Under the pieces are notes generated by a model. It was not told the DNA's origin. It worked only from the letters and a program-made list of their open reading frames with translations, and searched no databases. The position numbers and the translations under genes are program-made. A stretch of DNA of 64,000 bases from contig DASXVX010000089.1 in NCBI GenBank assembly GCA_036504075.1, positions 1 through 64,000 on the forward strand. The letters are read 5' to 3'. This DNA is from DASXVX01 sp036504075. GTDB taxonomy: Bacteria; Bacillota; Sulfobacillia; Symbiobacteriales; Symbiobacteriaceae. Shown piece by piece: positions 8,083 through 16,825 of this stretch. How positions within the stretch are numbered: the first letter of the stretch is position 1; every line of letters starts with the position of its first letter.

Positions 8083-9651
8083 CTACTTATCGCGCAGGAG
8101 GCGGAATTCGGTGCGCCGGTTCTTGGCCTTCTCCGTGTCGTTCTTGGGATTGGCGAAAACCGGCTTCTTGTCGCCGAAGCCTCGGGCAATGAACTGGGCA
8201 TCCGGGAAGCCCAGGATCACCAGTTCCTTCTTCACAGAGTCGGCCCGGCCCTGCGAAAGCCTGGTCAGGACGGCCTCGTCGCCGCCGACGTCGGTATGGC
8301 CGTCGACCAGCAGGTAGAAGTTCGGGAACTGCCGGAGCAGCGGCACCAGCGTGTCGGTGATGACCTTCTTGCCGGCGGCGGTGATGGCGGTGGAGTCGGG
8401 CTCAAACTCGATGCTCGGAATCGCCATCTGGGCCACTTCGTCCAGCTTGACGGGGTCAGCGGTCTTGCTGAACTCCTTGGGCTTCTCAACCACCGGGGCA
8501 GCAGCGCCGGTCTTGCTGGGGTCAATGACGCCGGACTTCAGCGTCACGTCGTCCTTCATGCCGGCCAGCACTCGGTTGTTAAACAGCTTGTCGGCAGCGG
8601 TGCCCTTGAGGCTGTCCACCCGATTCCAGTTGTCCACGGCGAAGTTGACCAGCGTGACGAAGTCGGAGGACTGAGCGGTCACCATTAGCTTGATGTTCTC
8701 GTCGAAGCCAACCAGCCGGACTTCTTTCGCGAAGATATCCTTGACGCCCGCAGCGGTATTGTCGGTGCCGTAAATCGGCGCCTGCTTGCCGGCGTCGGTA
8801 TAGGTGGCCTGGTTCAGGGCAGCCGCCCATTTGTCGTAAGCCAGGTCCGGCTTCTCCTGGATGTGCTTCACGGTCGTGAACCAGAACTTGACGAAGGCGT
8901 CGGTCTTGTCCGGATGCTCGGCCACGTATTTCCGGTTGGCGATCAGCACGTCCGGAATCAGGCTCGGCATGTCGGCGGTGGAGAGCAGCACCCGCGAGCC
9001 GGAGACTTTCTTAAGCACATCGTTGATGCCCGGCTGCCAGTAGGCGATGGCGTCGAGCTTGCCGGCGGCGAAGTCAGCCACCATGGTATCCTCGTCGGAA
9101 TAGGGCGTGCCTTTCACGTCCTCGAACCGCATGTCGACCATGCGCAGGAGGAACGAGAGCAGGTACTTGCCGGTGCCGTCGTTGAAGTAGCCGACTTTCT
9201 TGCTGGCCAGATCGTTGACGGTCTTCACGCCGCTGCGGACGATGATGCCGTCGCCGCCGCGGCTGTAGTCGATAAAGCCCAGCACGACGATCTGATCCTG
9301 ATACTTGCCCTTGTCCGCCTTCTCCAGGTTGAAGAGCAGCGACGGGAAGGACATCTCCGAGAAGTGGGCGTCGCCCTTGCCCAGGGCCGTCAGGCGTTCC
9401 TGGTCGGAGCTGTAGAACTTCTGAACCAGATCCAGCTTGTAGTCACGGTTGTAGCCGCGGGCGATGCCGAGTTCGGGCACGCCGCCGGTGATCCAGGTGT
9501 CACGGGCGTATACCGTCGAGTCCTTCGTAACGGTGACGCTGGCGGTGCGGGACTTGGCAAACATGTCGCGGATGTTGTCCCACTGGAAGTACCCGACCAC
9601 TCCGCCGATGACCAGCAGGAAGATCAGGAAATTGCCCCATTTAATCTTCAT
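8083..9651 (-). CDS. Substrate-binding protein fused to OmpA-like domain
   Basis: A 522-residue protein. A single N-terminal membrane anchor (residues about 8-26) is followed by a periplasmic-binding-protein fold of the NMT1/TauA type (about 45-370; DLASKKVGYFNDGTGKYLL) and a linker. The C-terminal OmpA/MotB-type domain (about 400-520) has VDGHTDVGG and SQGRADSVKKEL, the usual peptidoglycan-binding signature. No ABC permease or ATPase is nearby, so it is more likely an envelope sensor or cell-wall tether than a transporter subunit. ATG at 9651 is chosen because AGGAGGAAG lies just upstream; a longer reading frame to 9831 lacks such a site and would put sequence before the anchor. Confidence 0.88.
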   Translation of the reverse strand: MKIKWGNFLIFLLVIGGVVGYFQWDNIRDMFAKSRTASVTVTKDSTVYARDTWITGGVPELGIARGYNRDYKLDLVQKFYSSDQERLTALGKGDAHFSEMSFPSLLFNLEKADKGKYQDQIVVLGFIDYSRGGDGIIVRSGVKTVNDLASKKVGYFNDGTGKYLLSFLLRMVDMRFEDVKGTPYSDEDTMVADFAAGKLDAIAYWQPGINDVLKKVSGSRVLLSTADMPSLIPDVLIANRKYVAEHPDKTDAFVKFWFTTVKHIQEKPDLAYDKWAAALNQATYTDAGKQAPIYGTDNTAAGVKDIFAKEVRLVGFDENIKLMVTAQSSDFVTLVNFAVDNWNRVDSLKGTAADKLFNNRVLAGMKDDVTLKSGVIDPSKTGAAAPVVEKPKEFSKTADPVKLDEVAQMAIPSIEFEPDSTAITAAGKKVITDTLVPLLRQFPNFYLLVDGHTDVGGDEAVLTRLSQGRADSVKKELVILGFPDAQFIARGFGDKKPVFANPKNDTEKAKNRRTEFRLLRDK

Positions 9652-9769
9652 TGTGCTGACTTCCTCCTCACGGAAAGGGACGCCGGCCCGGGGCGGGTCG
9701 GCGCCGCTTTTCGCCTGTGATAATTGTACTTCTCCGGCCACTCCGGCGGCTCGACCCTGCGGGTCGACC

Positions 9770-10498
9770 TTAACTCTGGGTCTTCTCCTTGACGACCCGG
9801 CCGTCGTCGGTGGCGGCGGGGGCATCGCCAAACAGGGCGGCGAGCTTATCCTCGGCCCGACTCTTGGCCGCGCTGGACTTCAGGTCGCGCATCTTGGCGT
9901 CGATGGAGTTCTTGCCGAGTTCGGAGACGGCGTCTTCCTTGGCGAGTTTGCCCTGGATGATCTCTTCGGCCTGCTTGAGGCCTTCGTTGATCTTGCCGGC
10001 GCCGCCTTCGGTGGCGTAGTTGGAGCGCAGAGCGTTCATGTCCCGCTTCAGATCGGCCAGGTCGGCCTGGGTCTTCAACTGGTCGATCTGGGACATCTTC
10101 TGGAACATTTCGTTCTGGAAGTTGTCGAACTCCTTGCGGGCGTTGTCCGCTTCGGCCTTAATGGAATCGTACGCCGCCTGGGTGGTCGCCAGGGTGGCTT
10201 CCAGGTTCTCTTCCTGAATCAGCAGCTGCAGCGCCATTTCCCGGTTGTTCTGCTTCTTGGCTTCCAGGACGAGGCGCTGGACCTCCGCCAGTTCGTTCTG
10301 GGCGTTCTTCAGCTTGGCTGCGGCCACCTTCTCACGGGCGATAATGTTCGCCGTGGTGGTGTTGTACCGGACTTTCGCCTGGTTCAGTTGATTCTTCAGG
10401 TCTTCCAACATCGCCTTGGGGTTCTTCTCCTCGAGTCCCGAGATAAACAGACCGAAGAAACCCCGGATCATCCGACCGAGACGCTCAAAAAATCCCAT
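9770..10498 (-). CDS. pspA: PspA/IM30 family phage-shock protein
   Basis: A 242-residue, almost entirely alpha-helical protein. The amphipathic N-terminal helix (MGFFERLGRMIRGFFGLF) matches the membrane-binding helix 0 of PspA/IM30/Vipp1, and the long coiled-coil hairpin (LIQEENLEATLATTQAAYDS) follows. Members form ESCRT-III-like rods or rings that stabilise stressed membranes. The C-terminal end is more polar than in E. coli PspA. A strong AGGAGG ribosome site precedes the start. It lies between a AAA+ ATPase and an SBP-OmpA fusion, which suggests a dedicated disassembly ATPase and an envelope sensor. Confidence 0.92.
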   Translation of the reverse strand: MGFFERLGRMIRGFFGLFISGLEEKNPKAMLEDLKNQLNQAKVRYNTTTANIIAREKVAAAKLKNAQNELAEVQRLVLEAKKQNNREMALQLLIQEENLEATLATTQAAYDSIKAEADNARKEFDNFQNEMFQKMSQIDQLKTQADLADLKRDMNALRSNYATEGGAGKINEGLKQAEEIIQGKLAKEDAVSELGKNSIDAKMRDLKSSAAKSRAEDKLAALFGDAPAATDDGRVVKEKTQS

Positions 10499-10532
10499 GG
10501 TGTAGAATCCTCCTTGTCGTTTCCGTCGTCGT

Positions 10533-12218
10533 TTAGAGGTGCGTCAGTTTAAACTTGGTAACCCGCTCTTCCAGGGCGGTCCGGTTATCGAGCCGGCTCT
10601 GAAATTCGGGGGGAAGCACGTCTTTGTCGTCGCACTCCATAATGGCCAGGTCGGTCATGAACTCTACCTGGGCCGTGCTGGGCCTGATTCGGGCCAGCGC
10701 TCCGTCGAGGTCGGCCGGCGTAAGCTCCGGGTGCCCGGCGTCGTCGGCCATCTCCCAGGCTTTAAGCACCACCGATTCCAGTTCGGCGCCGGTGTATCCC
10801 TCGGTCTTCTTCGCCGCCTCGTCCCAGGTGAGGGTGCCGGGAATCTGGTAGCGATTCTGAAGTGCCTGAAGAATCGAGACCCGTCCTGCCCAGCCGGGCA
10901 GCAGGAACGGAATCTTCCGGTCAAAGCGGCCGGGCCGCTTCAGCGCCGGGTCCATCAGGTCGGGCCGGTTGGTGGCGGCCACGAAGACGATTTTGCCCCG
11001 GTGCTTCGGATCGGACATGAAGTCCAACATGCGGGCGAAGAGCCGTTGCTGCACGCCGCTGTCACTGCCGCCGCCTCGCTGGAGCAACTGGTCGATCTCG
11101 TCGATGAGCACCAGGCACGGGGCCAGGGACTCGATGCCCAGCAGCGCCTTTTCCAGGTTCTGCTCCGAGAGGCCGACGTAGGGTCCGAGGATTTTTCCGG
11201 GATTCAGCTTCACGCCGTTGACCCCAGCCTCCGCCACCAGGGCGTAGAAGAAGGCGGACTTCCCGGTGCCGGAGGGTCCGGTGAGCAGCACGCCCAGGGG
11301 CACCCGGCGGAAGTTCCCGCTCTTCAGCGGCGCCACGATGTTCCGGACGGCGAAGAGCTTGGCCTCGGTCATACCGCCGAGTCCGGTGAAGTCGGAGCGG
11401 GGTTCGACGATCTCGAGCACGTCGCCAAATTCGGCCCGAATGAGCGACTCTTTGCGGTCCCGGGCGAAGTCGATGGTGATTGGGCGGCCCGTGGCCTCGG
11501 CCCGGAGGCCGATATCCTCGATCAATAGACGTGAAAGGCCGGCCGTTGCGTTCGCTAATTCCGGCACCGTCATCGCCAGGACGAGCTTGCGCTTTTCCGC
11601 CATGGTTTCGATGTAGCGTTGGCGCTCTTCCACATCGGGCAGGGGGACCAGAATCGTTTCGATTTTGGTGCTGGCCAGGCGCAGATGCGGGTGCAGTTCC
11701 GAGAGCGACTGGGTCATAAGCACCACCGGGGAACCCATGCGGTTGAGCCGGACGTCGGAGGCCCACTTCTTGAGGAACGTGAGCGCCCGCAGTTCCTCCT
11801 GGTCCATGCCGGCAAGGTCTTCGGTGGGCAGCACGGTCTCGGCATTCTCGATGACCAGCGCGGACGGGATCAGGTAGAGCAACCGGTCCAGCAGGGCGAA
11901 AGCCTGGCCGGGGTTGACGGGCAGCTTGATTTCCTCGGGCCGGAGGCCGGTCTCGCCGGTCAGCAGCTCGATGAACGCCTCCCGCATCTCGTGGCTCGGG
12001 AAGGTGATCCCTTCGGCCCGGTTGTAGACGGCAATCACCTTGCGCGTCTTGCCGTTCTGGGCTTTCTTGCTGTTGTCCAGGAAGTCCTGAACGAGCACGT
12101 CGCGCACCCGGCGGTTGTCGGGTCCGGCGTAGTCGCCCACGTTGAAGTGCAGCACGAAAACGCTGGCAATGGAGCTATTGTACTTGAAGATCAGGTCGTT
12201 CAGCCACGGGATCGACAT
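10533..12218 (-). CDS. AAA+ ATPase with degenerate first domain, linked to PspA
   Basis: A 561-residue protein. The first half (about 1-245) is AAA-like in pattern but has no Walker A motif. The second half is a canonical classic-AAA module: Walker A GPSGTGKS at about 314-321, Walker B LVLIDEID at about 369-376, sensor VAATNRPD at about 413-420 and arginine-finger region RPGRFDRK. Such modules remodel protein assemblies, in the manner of Vps4 on ESCRT-III. Since PspA is an ESCRT-III relative and the next gene, a remodelling role on PspA is a reasonable inference. It is the first gene of the operon; ATG has GGGGGAGG upstream. Confidence 0.88.
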   Translation of the reverse strand: MSIPWLNDLIFKYNSSIASVFVLHFNVGDYAGPDNRRVRDVLVQDFLDNSKKAQNGKTRKVIAVYNRAEGITFPSHEMREAFIELLTGETGLRPEEIKLPVNPGQAFALLDRLLYLIPSALVIENAETVLPTEDLAGMDQEELRALTFLKKWASDVRLNRMGSPVVLMTQSLSELHPHLRLASTKIETILVPLPDVEERQRYIETMAEKRKLVLAMTVPELANATAGLSRLLIEDIGLRAEATGRPITIDFARDRKESLIRAEFGDVLEIVEPRSDFTGLGGMTEAKLFAVRNIVAPLKSGNFRRVPLGVLLTGPSGTGKSAFFYALVAEAGVNGVKLNPGKILGPYVGLSEQNLEKALLGIESLAPCLVLIDEIDQLLQRGGGSDSGVQQRLFARMLDFMSDPKHRGKIVFVAATNRPDLMDPALKRPGRFDRKIPFLLPGWAGRVSILQALQNRYQIPGTLTWDEAAKKTEGYTGAELESVVLKAWEMADDAGHPELTPADLDGALARIRPSTAQVEFMTDLAIMECDDKDVLPPEFQSRLDNRTALEERVTKFKLTHL

Positions 12219-12314
12219 CCCGACGCCTCCCCCAATGGGATCATCGCGAAAGTATTAGTCTTTGTAGTCCGTTTTTCCTGCGCCCAGAACTTAGGACGTT
12301 GTAAGGTCCTTGCG

Positions 12315-12343
12315 ATTATAGAGATTCGCCCCGGCCACGAAAA
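12315..12343 (-). promoter_or_regulatory. Possible promoter of the AAA+/PspA operon
   Basis: On the minus strand a consensus -10 TATAAT (12320-12315) lies about 97 bases before the first gene. The hexamer 17 bases upstream, TTTTCG, is a poor -35, so an activator or alternative sigma factor may be needed. Confidence 0.45.
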
Positions 12344-12387
12344 GGTTCGACCGCAAGCGAAGAATTTGGTGATGCGATGCAGGCAGG

Positions 12388-12437
12388 AAAAAAAGAGCCG
12401 CTTTCGGCCGGGTGGCAACCGGTTCGAAAGCGGCTCT
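12388..12437 (-). terminator. Intrinsic terminator of the chemoreceptor gene
   Basis: Perfect 12-base arms (12395-12406 and 12425-12436) form a stem that is followed by seven T residues on the minus strand. Confidence 0.9.
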
Positions 12438-12454
12438 TCGCATATGTGTCGGCG

Positions 12455-14356
12455 CTACGTCCGGAACTGATAGGTGGTCTGCTGCAGGTTCCGGGCCACC
12501 CCGTCCAGCGCCTCCAGGGCTTTCTGCACCTCTCGGGTGGTGGCGGCGACCCGGGTCATCAACTGCTGGGTGGTACCAGACAAGGCTGCCGTCTCTTCTG
12601 AGATGGCCGCCACGTTCTGGACGGCGCTTTCCGCCTTCTGGCCGCCGGCGGCCACCGTGCGGGCGCTTCCGGTGCTGGTCTGGACTTCGTGGGCGGCCTG
12701 CCCGGCCTTCTGGTCAATCCGGCGGGCCATGTCGAGGTTGTGGGTGGAGTCGGCCACCACCCGTTCGATCTGCTCCCGAGTCCGGCCGGCACTCTCCTCG
12801 ATGGCCGTCAGCGCCGCCCGAGCCCGCTCGGCCTTGACGCTGCCATCGTCCAGGGCCGTCATGCCGGAGCGCACCTGGCCCAGGGTGGCGTCCACGTCGG
12901 TCCGGATACCGCCCAGAATCAGCGTGATTTGCTCGGCCGACTTGCCGGACCGGCCGGCCAGCTTGCGCACCTCGTCGGCGACCACGGCGAAGCCCCGCCC
13001 GTGCTCGCCCGCCCGGGCCGCTTCGATCGCCGCGTTCAGGGCCAGCAGGCTGGACTGTTCGGCCAGTTCCTGGATGGTAGAGCTGATTTCGCCGATATGT
13101 GCGGCCTGGATGCTCAACTTCTCCATCCCTTGCGACGCCGCCTGGACCGCCCCCGCGATCTGGCGCACCGCTGCGACCGTCTCGCTCACGGCGCCGCTAC
13201 CGGTCCGCGCCGCATCGTTGGTCTGCACGGCGGAAGCCGCAGCGCTTTGCGCCGCCGCCACCACCTGTTCGGTGACCCGGGCGATTTCGGCCGCCTCGGC
13301 CGCCGCCTGGGCGACAATGGCCGCCTGGCTGTCCGCCGCGGCGATGAACTGGTTCATCCCCTGGGTGAACTGGGTCACGAAGCCGGAGACGGCGGCGGCG
13401 CTGGCGGCCTGGTCGTTGGTGCCAATCGCCACCTGGCTCATGGCTTCGCTGGCGTCGCGCGCCATGCGGCCCACGTTCTCCACCGCTGCGAGTCCCTCGC
13501 CCGTCGCGGCCACGACCTGGTTCGCGCTGGACTTCAGATCCGACACCAGGGCGGTCAGGTTGGCCTGCATGGACGCGAGGCCGGCGCGCAGTGCGTCCAA
13601 TTCGTCGGGCCGGCGTGTTTTGGCGGCGCCCGGGACCGGCACGTCAAGCTCGCCTTCGGCCATCGCCCGGGCCGCGGCGGAGAGCGGCGTCACCCGGGCC
13701 GCTATGGACCGGGCCAGCGTGAGCGCAACGACGCTGGCGACCAGCGTGATCAGGAGCCAGGCGATGCCGTACAAAAGGGCCTGGCGCCACATCGTGGCGT
13801 AAATTCGGGCCGCCGAGAGGTCGACGGCGACGGCGCCCACCAGTTCCTGCTTACTGTTCAGGATGGGGGCGTAGCCCGTCTTGAGGACCCCGTAACCCGC
13901 CTCAGTATAGATGGCGGCAGAGGTGGGCTTGCCGGTCCGGTAAAGTTCAATCAGTGCCGGGTCCATGTCTGCGTATTCGTGGCCAACTGCTTCGGGTTTA
14001 TCAGAGCCGTCGACCACCAACTGTGGTTTTTCGTTCTTGCTCAGGACGACGGAATAGCCGAAAGCCAACCCCTCGGCCTTCATGACGGTGTGCAGCCAGT
14101 CCGCGGTAGCCTTGTACTCCGCCCGGTCGCTATCCGCCGGCGTCTTGATCGTTTGAAAGGCGTCGCCGTCCACCCGGAGGGACGCCATGTTGGCGATCGA
14201 CTTTAGCTGCTGGTCAAACCCAGCGTTTACAGACTGCCACTCAAAATAAAGGCTCAGGGCGCCCAACAGGAGCGCCGCCACCGCCACGATACCGACCAGC
14301 GTAAGAGAAAGACGACGGGCAAGACGCCCAGAAACCCGCTTGTCACCGGCCTGCAC
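12455..14356 (-). CDS. Methyl-accepting chemotaxis protein
   Basis: A transmembrane chemoreceptor of about 633 residues. TM1 lies near residues 15-38, an extracellular ligand-binding domain follows to about 200, then TM2, a HAMP domain, and a long signalling coiled coil. The hairpin tip contains the conserved E-Q-S-S-L-L-A-L-N-A-A-I-E-A-A-R-A-G-E stretch that binds CheW and CheA. The extracellular part resembles a single Cache-like domain. The start is uncertain: GTG at 14356 has GGGGGT 7 bases upstream, while ATG at 14362 lies too close to it. The gene is monocistronic. Confidence 0.95.
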   Translation of the reverse strand: MQAGDKRVSGRLARRLSLTLVGIVAVAALLLGALSLYFEWQSVNAGFDQQLKSIANMASLRVDGDAFQTIKTPADSDRAEYKATADWLHTVMKAEGLAFGYSVVLSKNEKPQLVVDGSDKPEAVGHEYADMDPALIELYRTGKPTSAAIYTEAGYGVLKTGYAPILNSKQELVGAVAVDLSAARIYATMWRQALLYGIAWLLITLVASVVALTLARSIAARVTPLSAAARAMAEGELDVPVPGAAKTRRPDELDALRAGLASMQANLTALVSDLKSSANQVVAATGEGLAAVENVGRMARDASEAMSQVAIGTNDQAASAAAVSGFVTQFTQGMNQFIAAADSQAAIVAQAAAEAAEIARVTEQVVAAAQSAAASAVQTNDAARTGSGAVSETVAAVRQIAGAVQAASQGMEKLSIQAAHIGEISSTIQELAEQSSLLALNAAIEAARAGEHGRGFAVVADEVRKLAGRSGKSAEQITLILGGIRTDVDATLGQVRSGMTALDDGSVKAERARAALTAIEESAGRTREQIERVVADSTHNLDMARRIDQKAGQAAHEVQTSTGSARTVAAGGQKAESAVQNVAAISEETAALSGTTQQLMTRVAATTREVQKALEALDGVARNLQQTTYQFRT

Positions 14357-14499
14357 AGCCATACCCCCGATGCCGACATAAGTCACCATGTATATTAACA
14401 TTTTATAGTAGCCATTTGAAGGTACAGGCGGAAGTTAAATGAATACCGCACCGCCTGTGTGTCGGGCGATGCGGCCGTTCGAACGGAATTTGCGGTGGC

Positions 14500-16605
14500 T
14501 CACCCCACCAGCATGAAGCCGAACGCCTCGCCCAGGCGGCTCCGAAGCGCCTCCCGGAGCGGAATTAGCTCCGGTGCCCGCAAGGTTGGGTCTTGTTTGA
14601 CCAGGTCCATGGCTTCCGTGCGGGCCCGCTCCAGAATCGCCAGATCGGCGATGGGATTGGCGACTTTCAGGTCGGGCATGCCGTGCTGCCGGGTGCCAAA
14701 GAACTGGCCCGGCCCCCGGAGCTCCAGATCCTTCTCCGACAGGGAAAAGCCGTCGGTATACTTCTGCATGACCTGCATGCGCTCGCGAGCCTCTTCGTTC
14801 TTCGCGTCGGAGATCAGCACGCAGTAGGACTGGTGCTGGCCCCGGCCGACCCGGCCCCGCAGCTGATGCAGCTGGCTGAGGCCGAACCGGTCGGCCCCTT
14901 CGATGACGATCATGGCGGCGTTAGGCACGTCGACGCCCACCTCGACCACGGTCGTGGCTACGAGCACCTGGATCTCGCCCCGGCGGAAGGACTCCATCGC
15001 CGCGTCCTTTTCGTCGGGCTTCATGCGGCCGTGCAGGAGGCCGAAATTCACGTCCGGGTACTGCTCCTGCAAGTGATCCCGCCATTCCGTCGCCGCCTTG
15101 GACTGCAGCGTTTCCGACTCCTCCACCAGCGGACAGACCACGTAGCCCTGCCGCCCCGCAGCCACCTCCCGCAGCACCAGGTGATCGTATACCTGCTGGC
15201 GGGCGGCCTCGGGCCGCCAGTACGTCCCGACCGGCTTGCGGCCCGGCGGCAGCTGATCGATCACCGAAACGTCGAGGTCGCCGTAAAGCGTGAGCGCCAG
15301 GGTCCGGGGGATGGGCGTCGCCGTCATCACCAGCACATCCGGGAAGAAGCCCTTGCCCTGCAGCTTGGCCCGCTGGCGGACGCCAAACCGGTGCTGCTCG
15401 TCGGTCACGACCAGGGAGAGATCCTTGAACTGGACTTTCTCTTCGATCAGGGCGTGCGTGCCCACGGCAATGTGGGCTGCGCCCAGTTGCAGCAGGCCCA
15501 GCGTGGCCTCGCGCTCTTTTTTCTTCCGGGAGCCGGTCACCAGCACCACCTCGACCCCCAGCGGCCCGAAGATGCGGCGCAGGTTCAGGTAATGCTGCTC
15601 GGCCAGAATTTCCGTCGGCGCCATCATAACGCCCTGATGGCCGCTGTCGACCGCCTTTGCAAGGGCTGCCGCCGCCACGATGGTCTTGCCGGAGCCGACA
15701 TCGCCCTGAACGAGCCGGTTCATGGGCTTGATGGACTCCATGCCGCTCATGACCTGCCGGATCACTTTGTCCTGAGCGTTCGTCAGCTTGAACGGCAGGC
15801 TGCTGAAAAACCGCTGCATGATCTCGCCGTCGGGGCCGTGGGCGATGCCGGTGGCCTCCTCGGTCTCCTGCTGCCGCAGCAGCATGAGGCCGGTCTCCAG
15901 GACCATGAGTTCTTCGAAGGCAAGCGTCTCCCGGGCCTGTTTGCGCGCCGCCTCGTCCGGCGGAAAATGGATGGTGAGCCAGGCATCGGGCAGCGGCAGG
16001 AGCTTCTGCCGGGCGGAGACCGCCGGGGGAATCGTTTCGGGCATGAGCCGCCCGGCCATGTCCAGGGACTGCTTGACCGCCCGCCGGACGTCCCGGGGGT
16101 TAAGGCTGCCGGTCAGCGGGTAGACCGGCACGATCCGGCCCACGTTAATGGGATCCGTCGCTCCTTCTTCGTCGATGATCTCCCATTCCGGATTGCTGAT
16201 CTGAATCTGGGCGCCTCGCCGCTCCACGGTACCAGCGAAAATGACGTTGGTGCCCACGGGAAAGCGCTTCGCCATCCAGGGCTGGTTGAACCAGACCCCG
16301 GCGGCGGCGCCGGAACCGTCGGCGATGACGACTTTGACCAGCGTCATCCGGCCCCGCAGGTGCTGCTCCTGGACGGACCGGACGGTGCCTTTCAGCGTTT
16401 CCACCTGGCCGGTCTGGGCCATCATGATCGCCTTGAAATGGCTGTAATCGCGGTAGGTCCGGGGGATCCGCTCGATCAGGTCCCGGACCGTTGTGATGCC
16501 TTGTTTGGCAAGATCCTTGGCCCGCTCCGGCCCGATGCCGCGCAAAAACTGCACCGGCTGCTCCAGGGGGTCGTGCGTGGGCGCCGGTTTGTTGGATACA
16601 GGCAA
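14500..16605 (-). CDS. recG: ATP-dependent DNA helicase RecG
   Basis: A 701-residue superfamily 2 helicase that reverses stalled replication forks and branch-migrates Holliday junctions. An N-terminal wedge/OB domain (about 30-220) precedes the helicase core: Walker A GDVGSGKT, motif II DEQH followed by RFGVRQR, motif III MTATPIPRTL, and motif VI QLRGRVGRG. Length is typical. Translation starts at TTG after AGGTG. The gene follows fakA, as in many Firmicutes. Confidence 0.97.
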   Translation of the reverse strand: MPVSNKPAPTHDPLEQPVQFLRGIGPERAKDLAKQGITTVRDLIERIPRTYRDYSHFKAIMMAQTGQVETLKGTVRSVQEQHLRGRMTLVKVVIADGSGAAAGVWFNQPWMAKRFPVGTNVIFAGTVERRGAQIQISNPEWEIIDEEGATDPINVGRIVPVYPLTGSLNPRDVRRAVKQSLDMAGRLMPETIPPAVSARQKLLPLPDAWLTIHFPPDEAARKQARETLAFEELMVLETGLMLLRQQETEEATGIAHGPDGEIMQRFFSSLPFKLTNAQDKVIRQVMSGMESIKPMNRLVQGDVGSGKTIVAAAALAKAVDSGHQGVMMAPTEILAEQHYLNLRRIFGPLGVEVVLVTGSRKKKEREATLGLLQLGAAHIAVGTHALIEEKVQFKDLSLVVTDEQHRFGVRQRAKLQGKGFFPDVLVMTATPIPRTLALTLYGDLDVSVIDQLPPGRKPVGTYWRPEAARQQVYDHLVLREVAAGRQGYVVCPLVEESETLQSKAATEWRDHLQEQYPDVNFGLLHGRMKPDEKDAAMESFRRGEIQVLVATTVVEVGVDVPNAAMIVIEGADRFGLSQLHQLRGRVGRGQHQSYCVLISDAKNEEARERMQVMQKYTDGFSLSEKDLELRGPGQFFGTRQHGMPDLKVANPIADLAILERARTEAMDLVKQDPTLRAPELIPLREALRSRLGEAFGFMLVG

Positions 16606-16685
16606 GCCGTATCACCTCGGGAGAAGTGTTCGCTGCCCGGGCGAACAATCCCTCCGGTCCTGGAATCGACTCTTTCTGCCACAGA

Positions 16686-16710
16686 CCGCGACTGACTTCG
16701 TCAGTCGCGG
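16686..16710. repeat. Palindrome CGCGACTGAC-GTCAGTCGCG
   Basis: Near-perfect palindrome with arms CCGCGACTGAC and GTCAGTCGCGG around TTC. The same arms occur at 20912-20936 and, in shorter form, at 59072-59092. Confidence 0.85.
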
Positions 16711-16711
16711 A

Positions 16712-16785
16712 AATTAGTCGCCTCCCGCCTTTTGCTCCGCAAAAGTCTGCCGGCCGCTCCGGCGATTGACTTCGTCAATCGCGGA
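16712..16785. repeat. REP-like dispersed element, copy 1
   Basis: About 74 bases nearly identical to 59022-59094. It includes the hairpin TTTTGCTCCGCAAAA, a CCGGCCGCTCCGG block and a terminal palindrome with arms GCGATTGAC and GTCAATCGC. The two copies differ compensatorily in the palindrome arms (ATTGAC/GTCAAT here, ACTGAC/GTCAGT there), which indicates selection for the hairpin. Confidence 0.85.
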
Positions 16786-16786
16786 A

Positions 16787-16812
16787 AACCCCTGTGCCAG
16801 GCACAGGGGTTG
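16787..16812 (-). terminator. Intrinsic terminator of fakA
   Basis: The arms AACCCCTGTGCC and GGCACAGGGGTT form a hairpin followed by TTTT on the minus strand, directly after the fakA stop codon. Confidence 0.85.
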
Positions 16813-16825
16813 GTAGTGCGAACGC

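Noticed and set aside
14593..16695. Long open frame on the plus strand opposite recG
   Set aside because: It is antisense to a clear RecG and arises from GC-rich codon composition; no ribosome site or recognisable domain.
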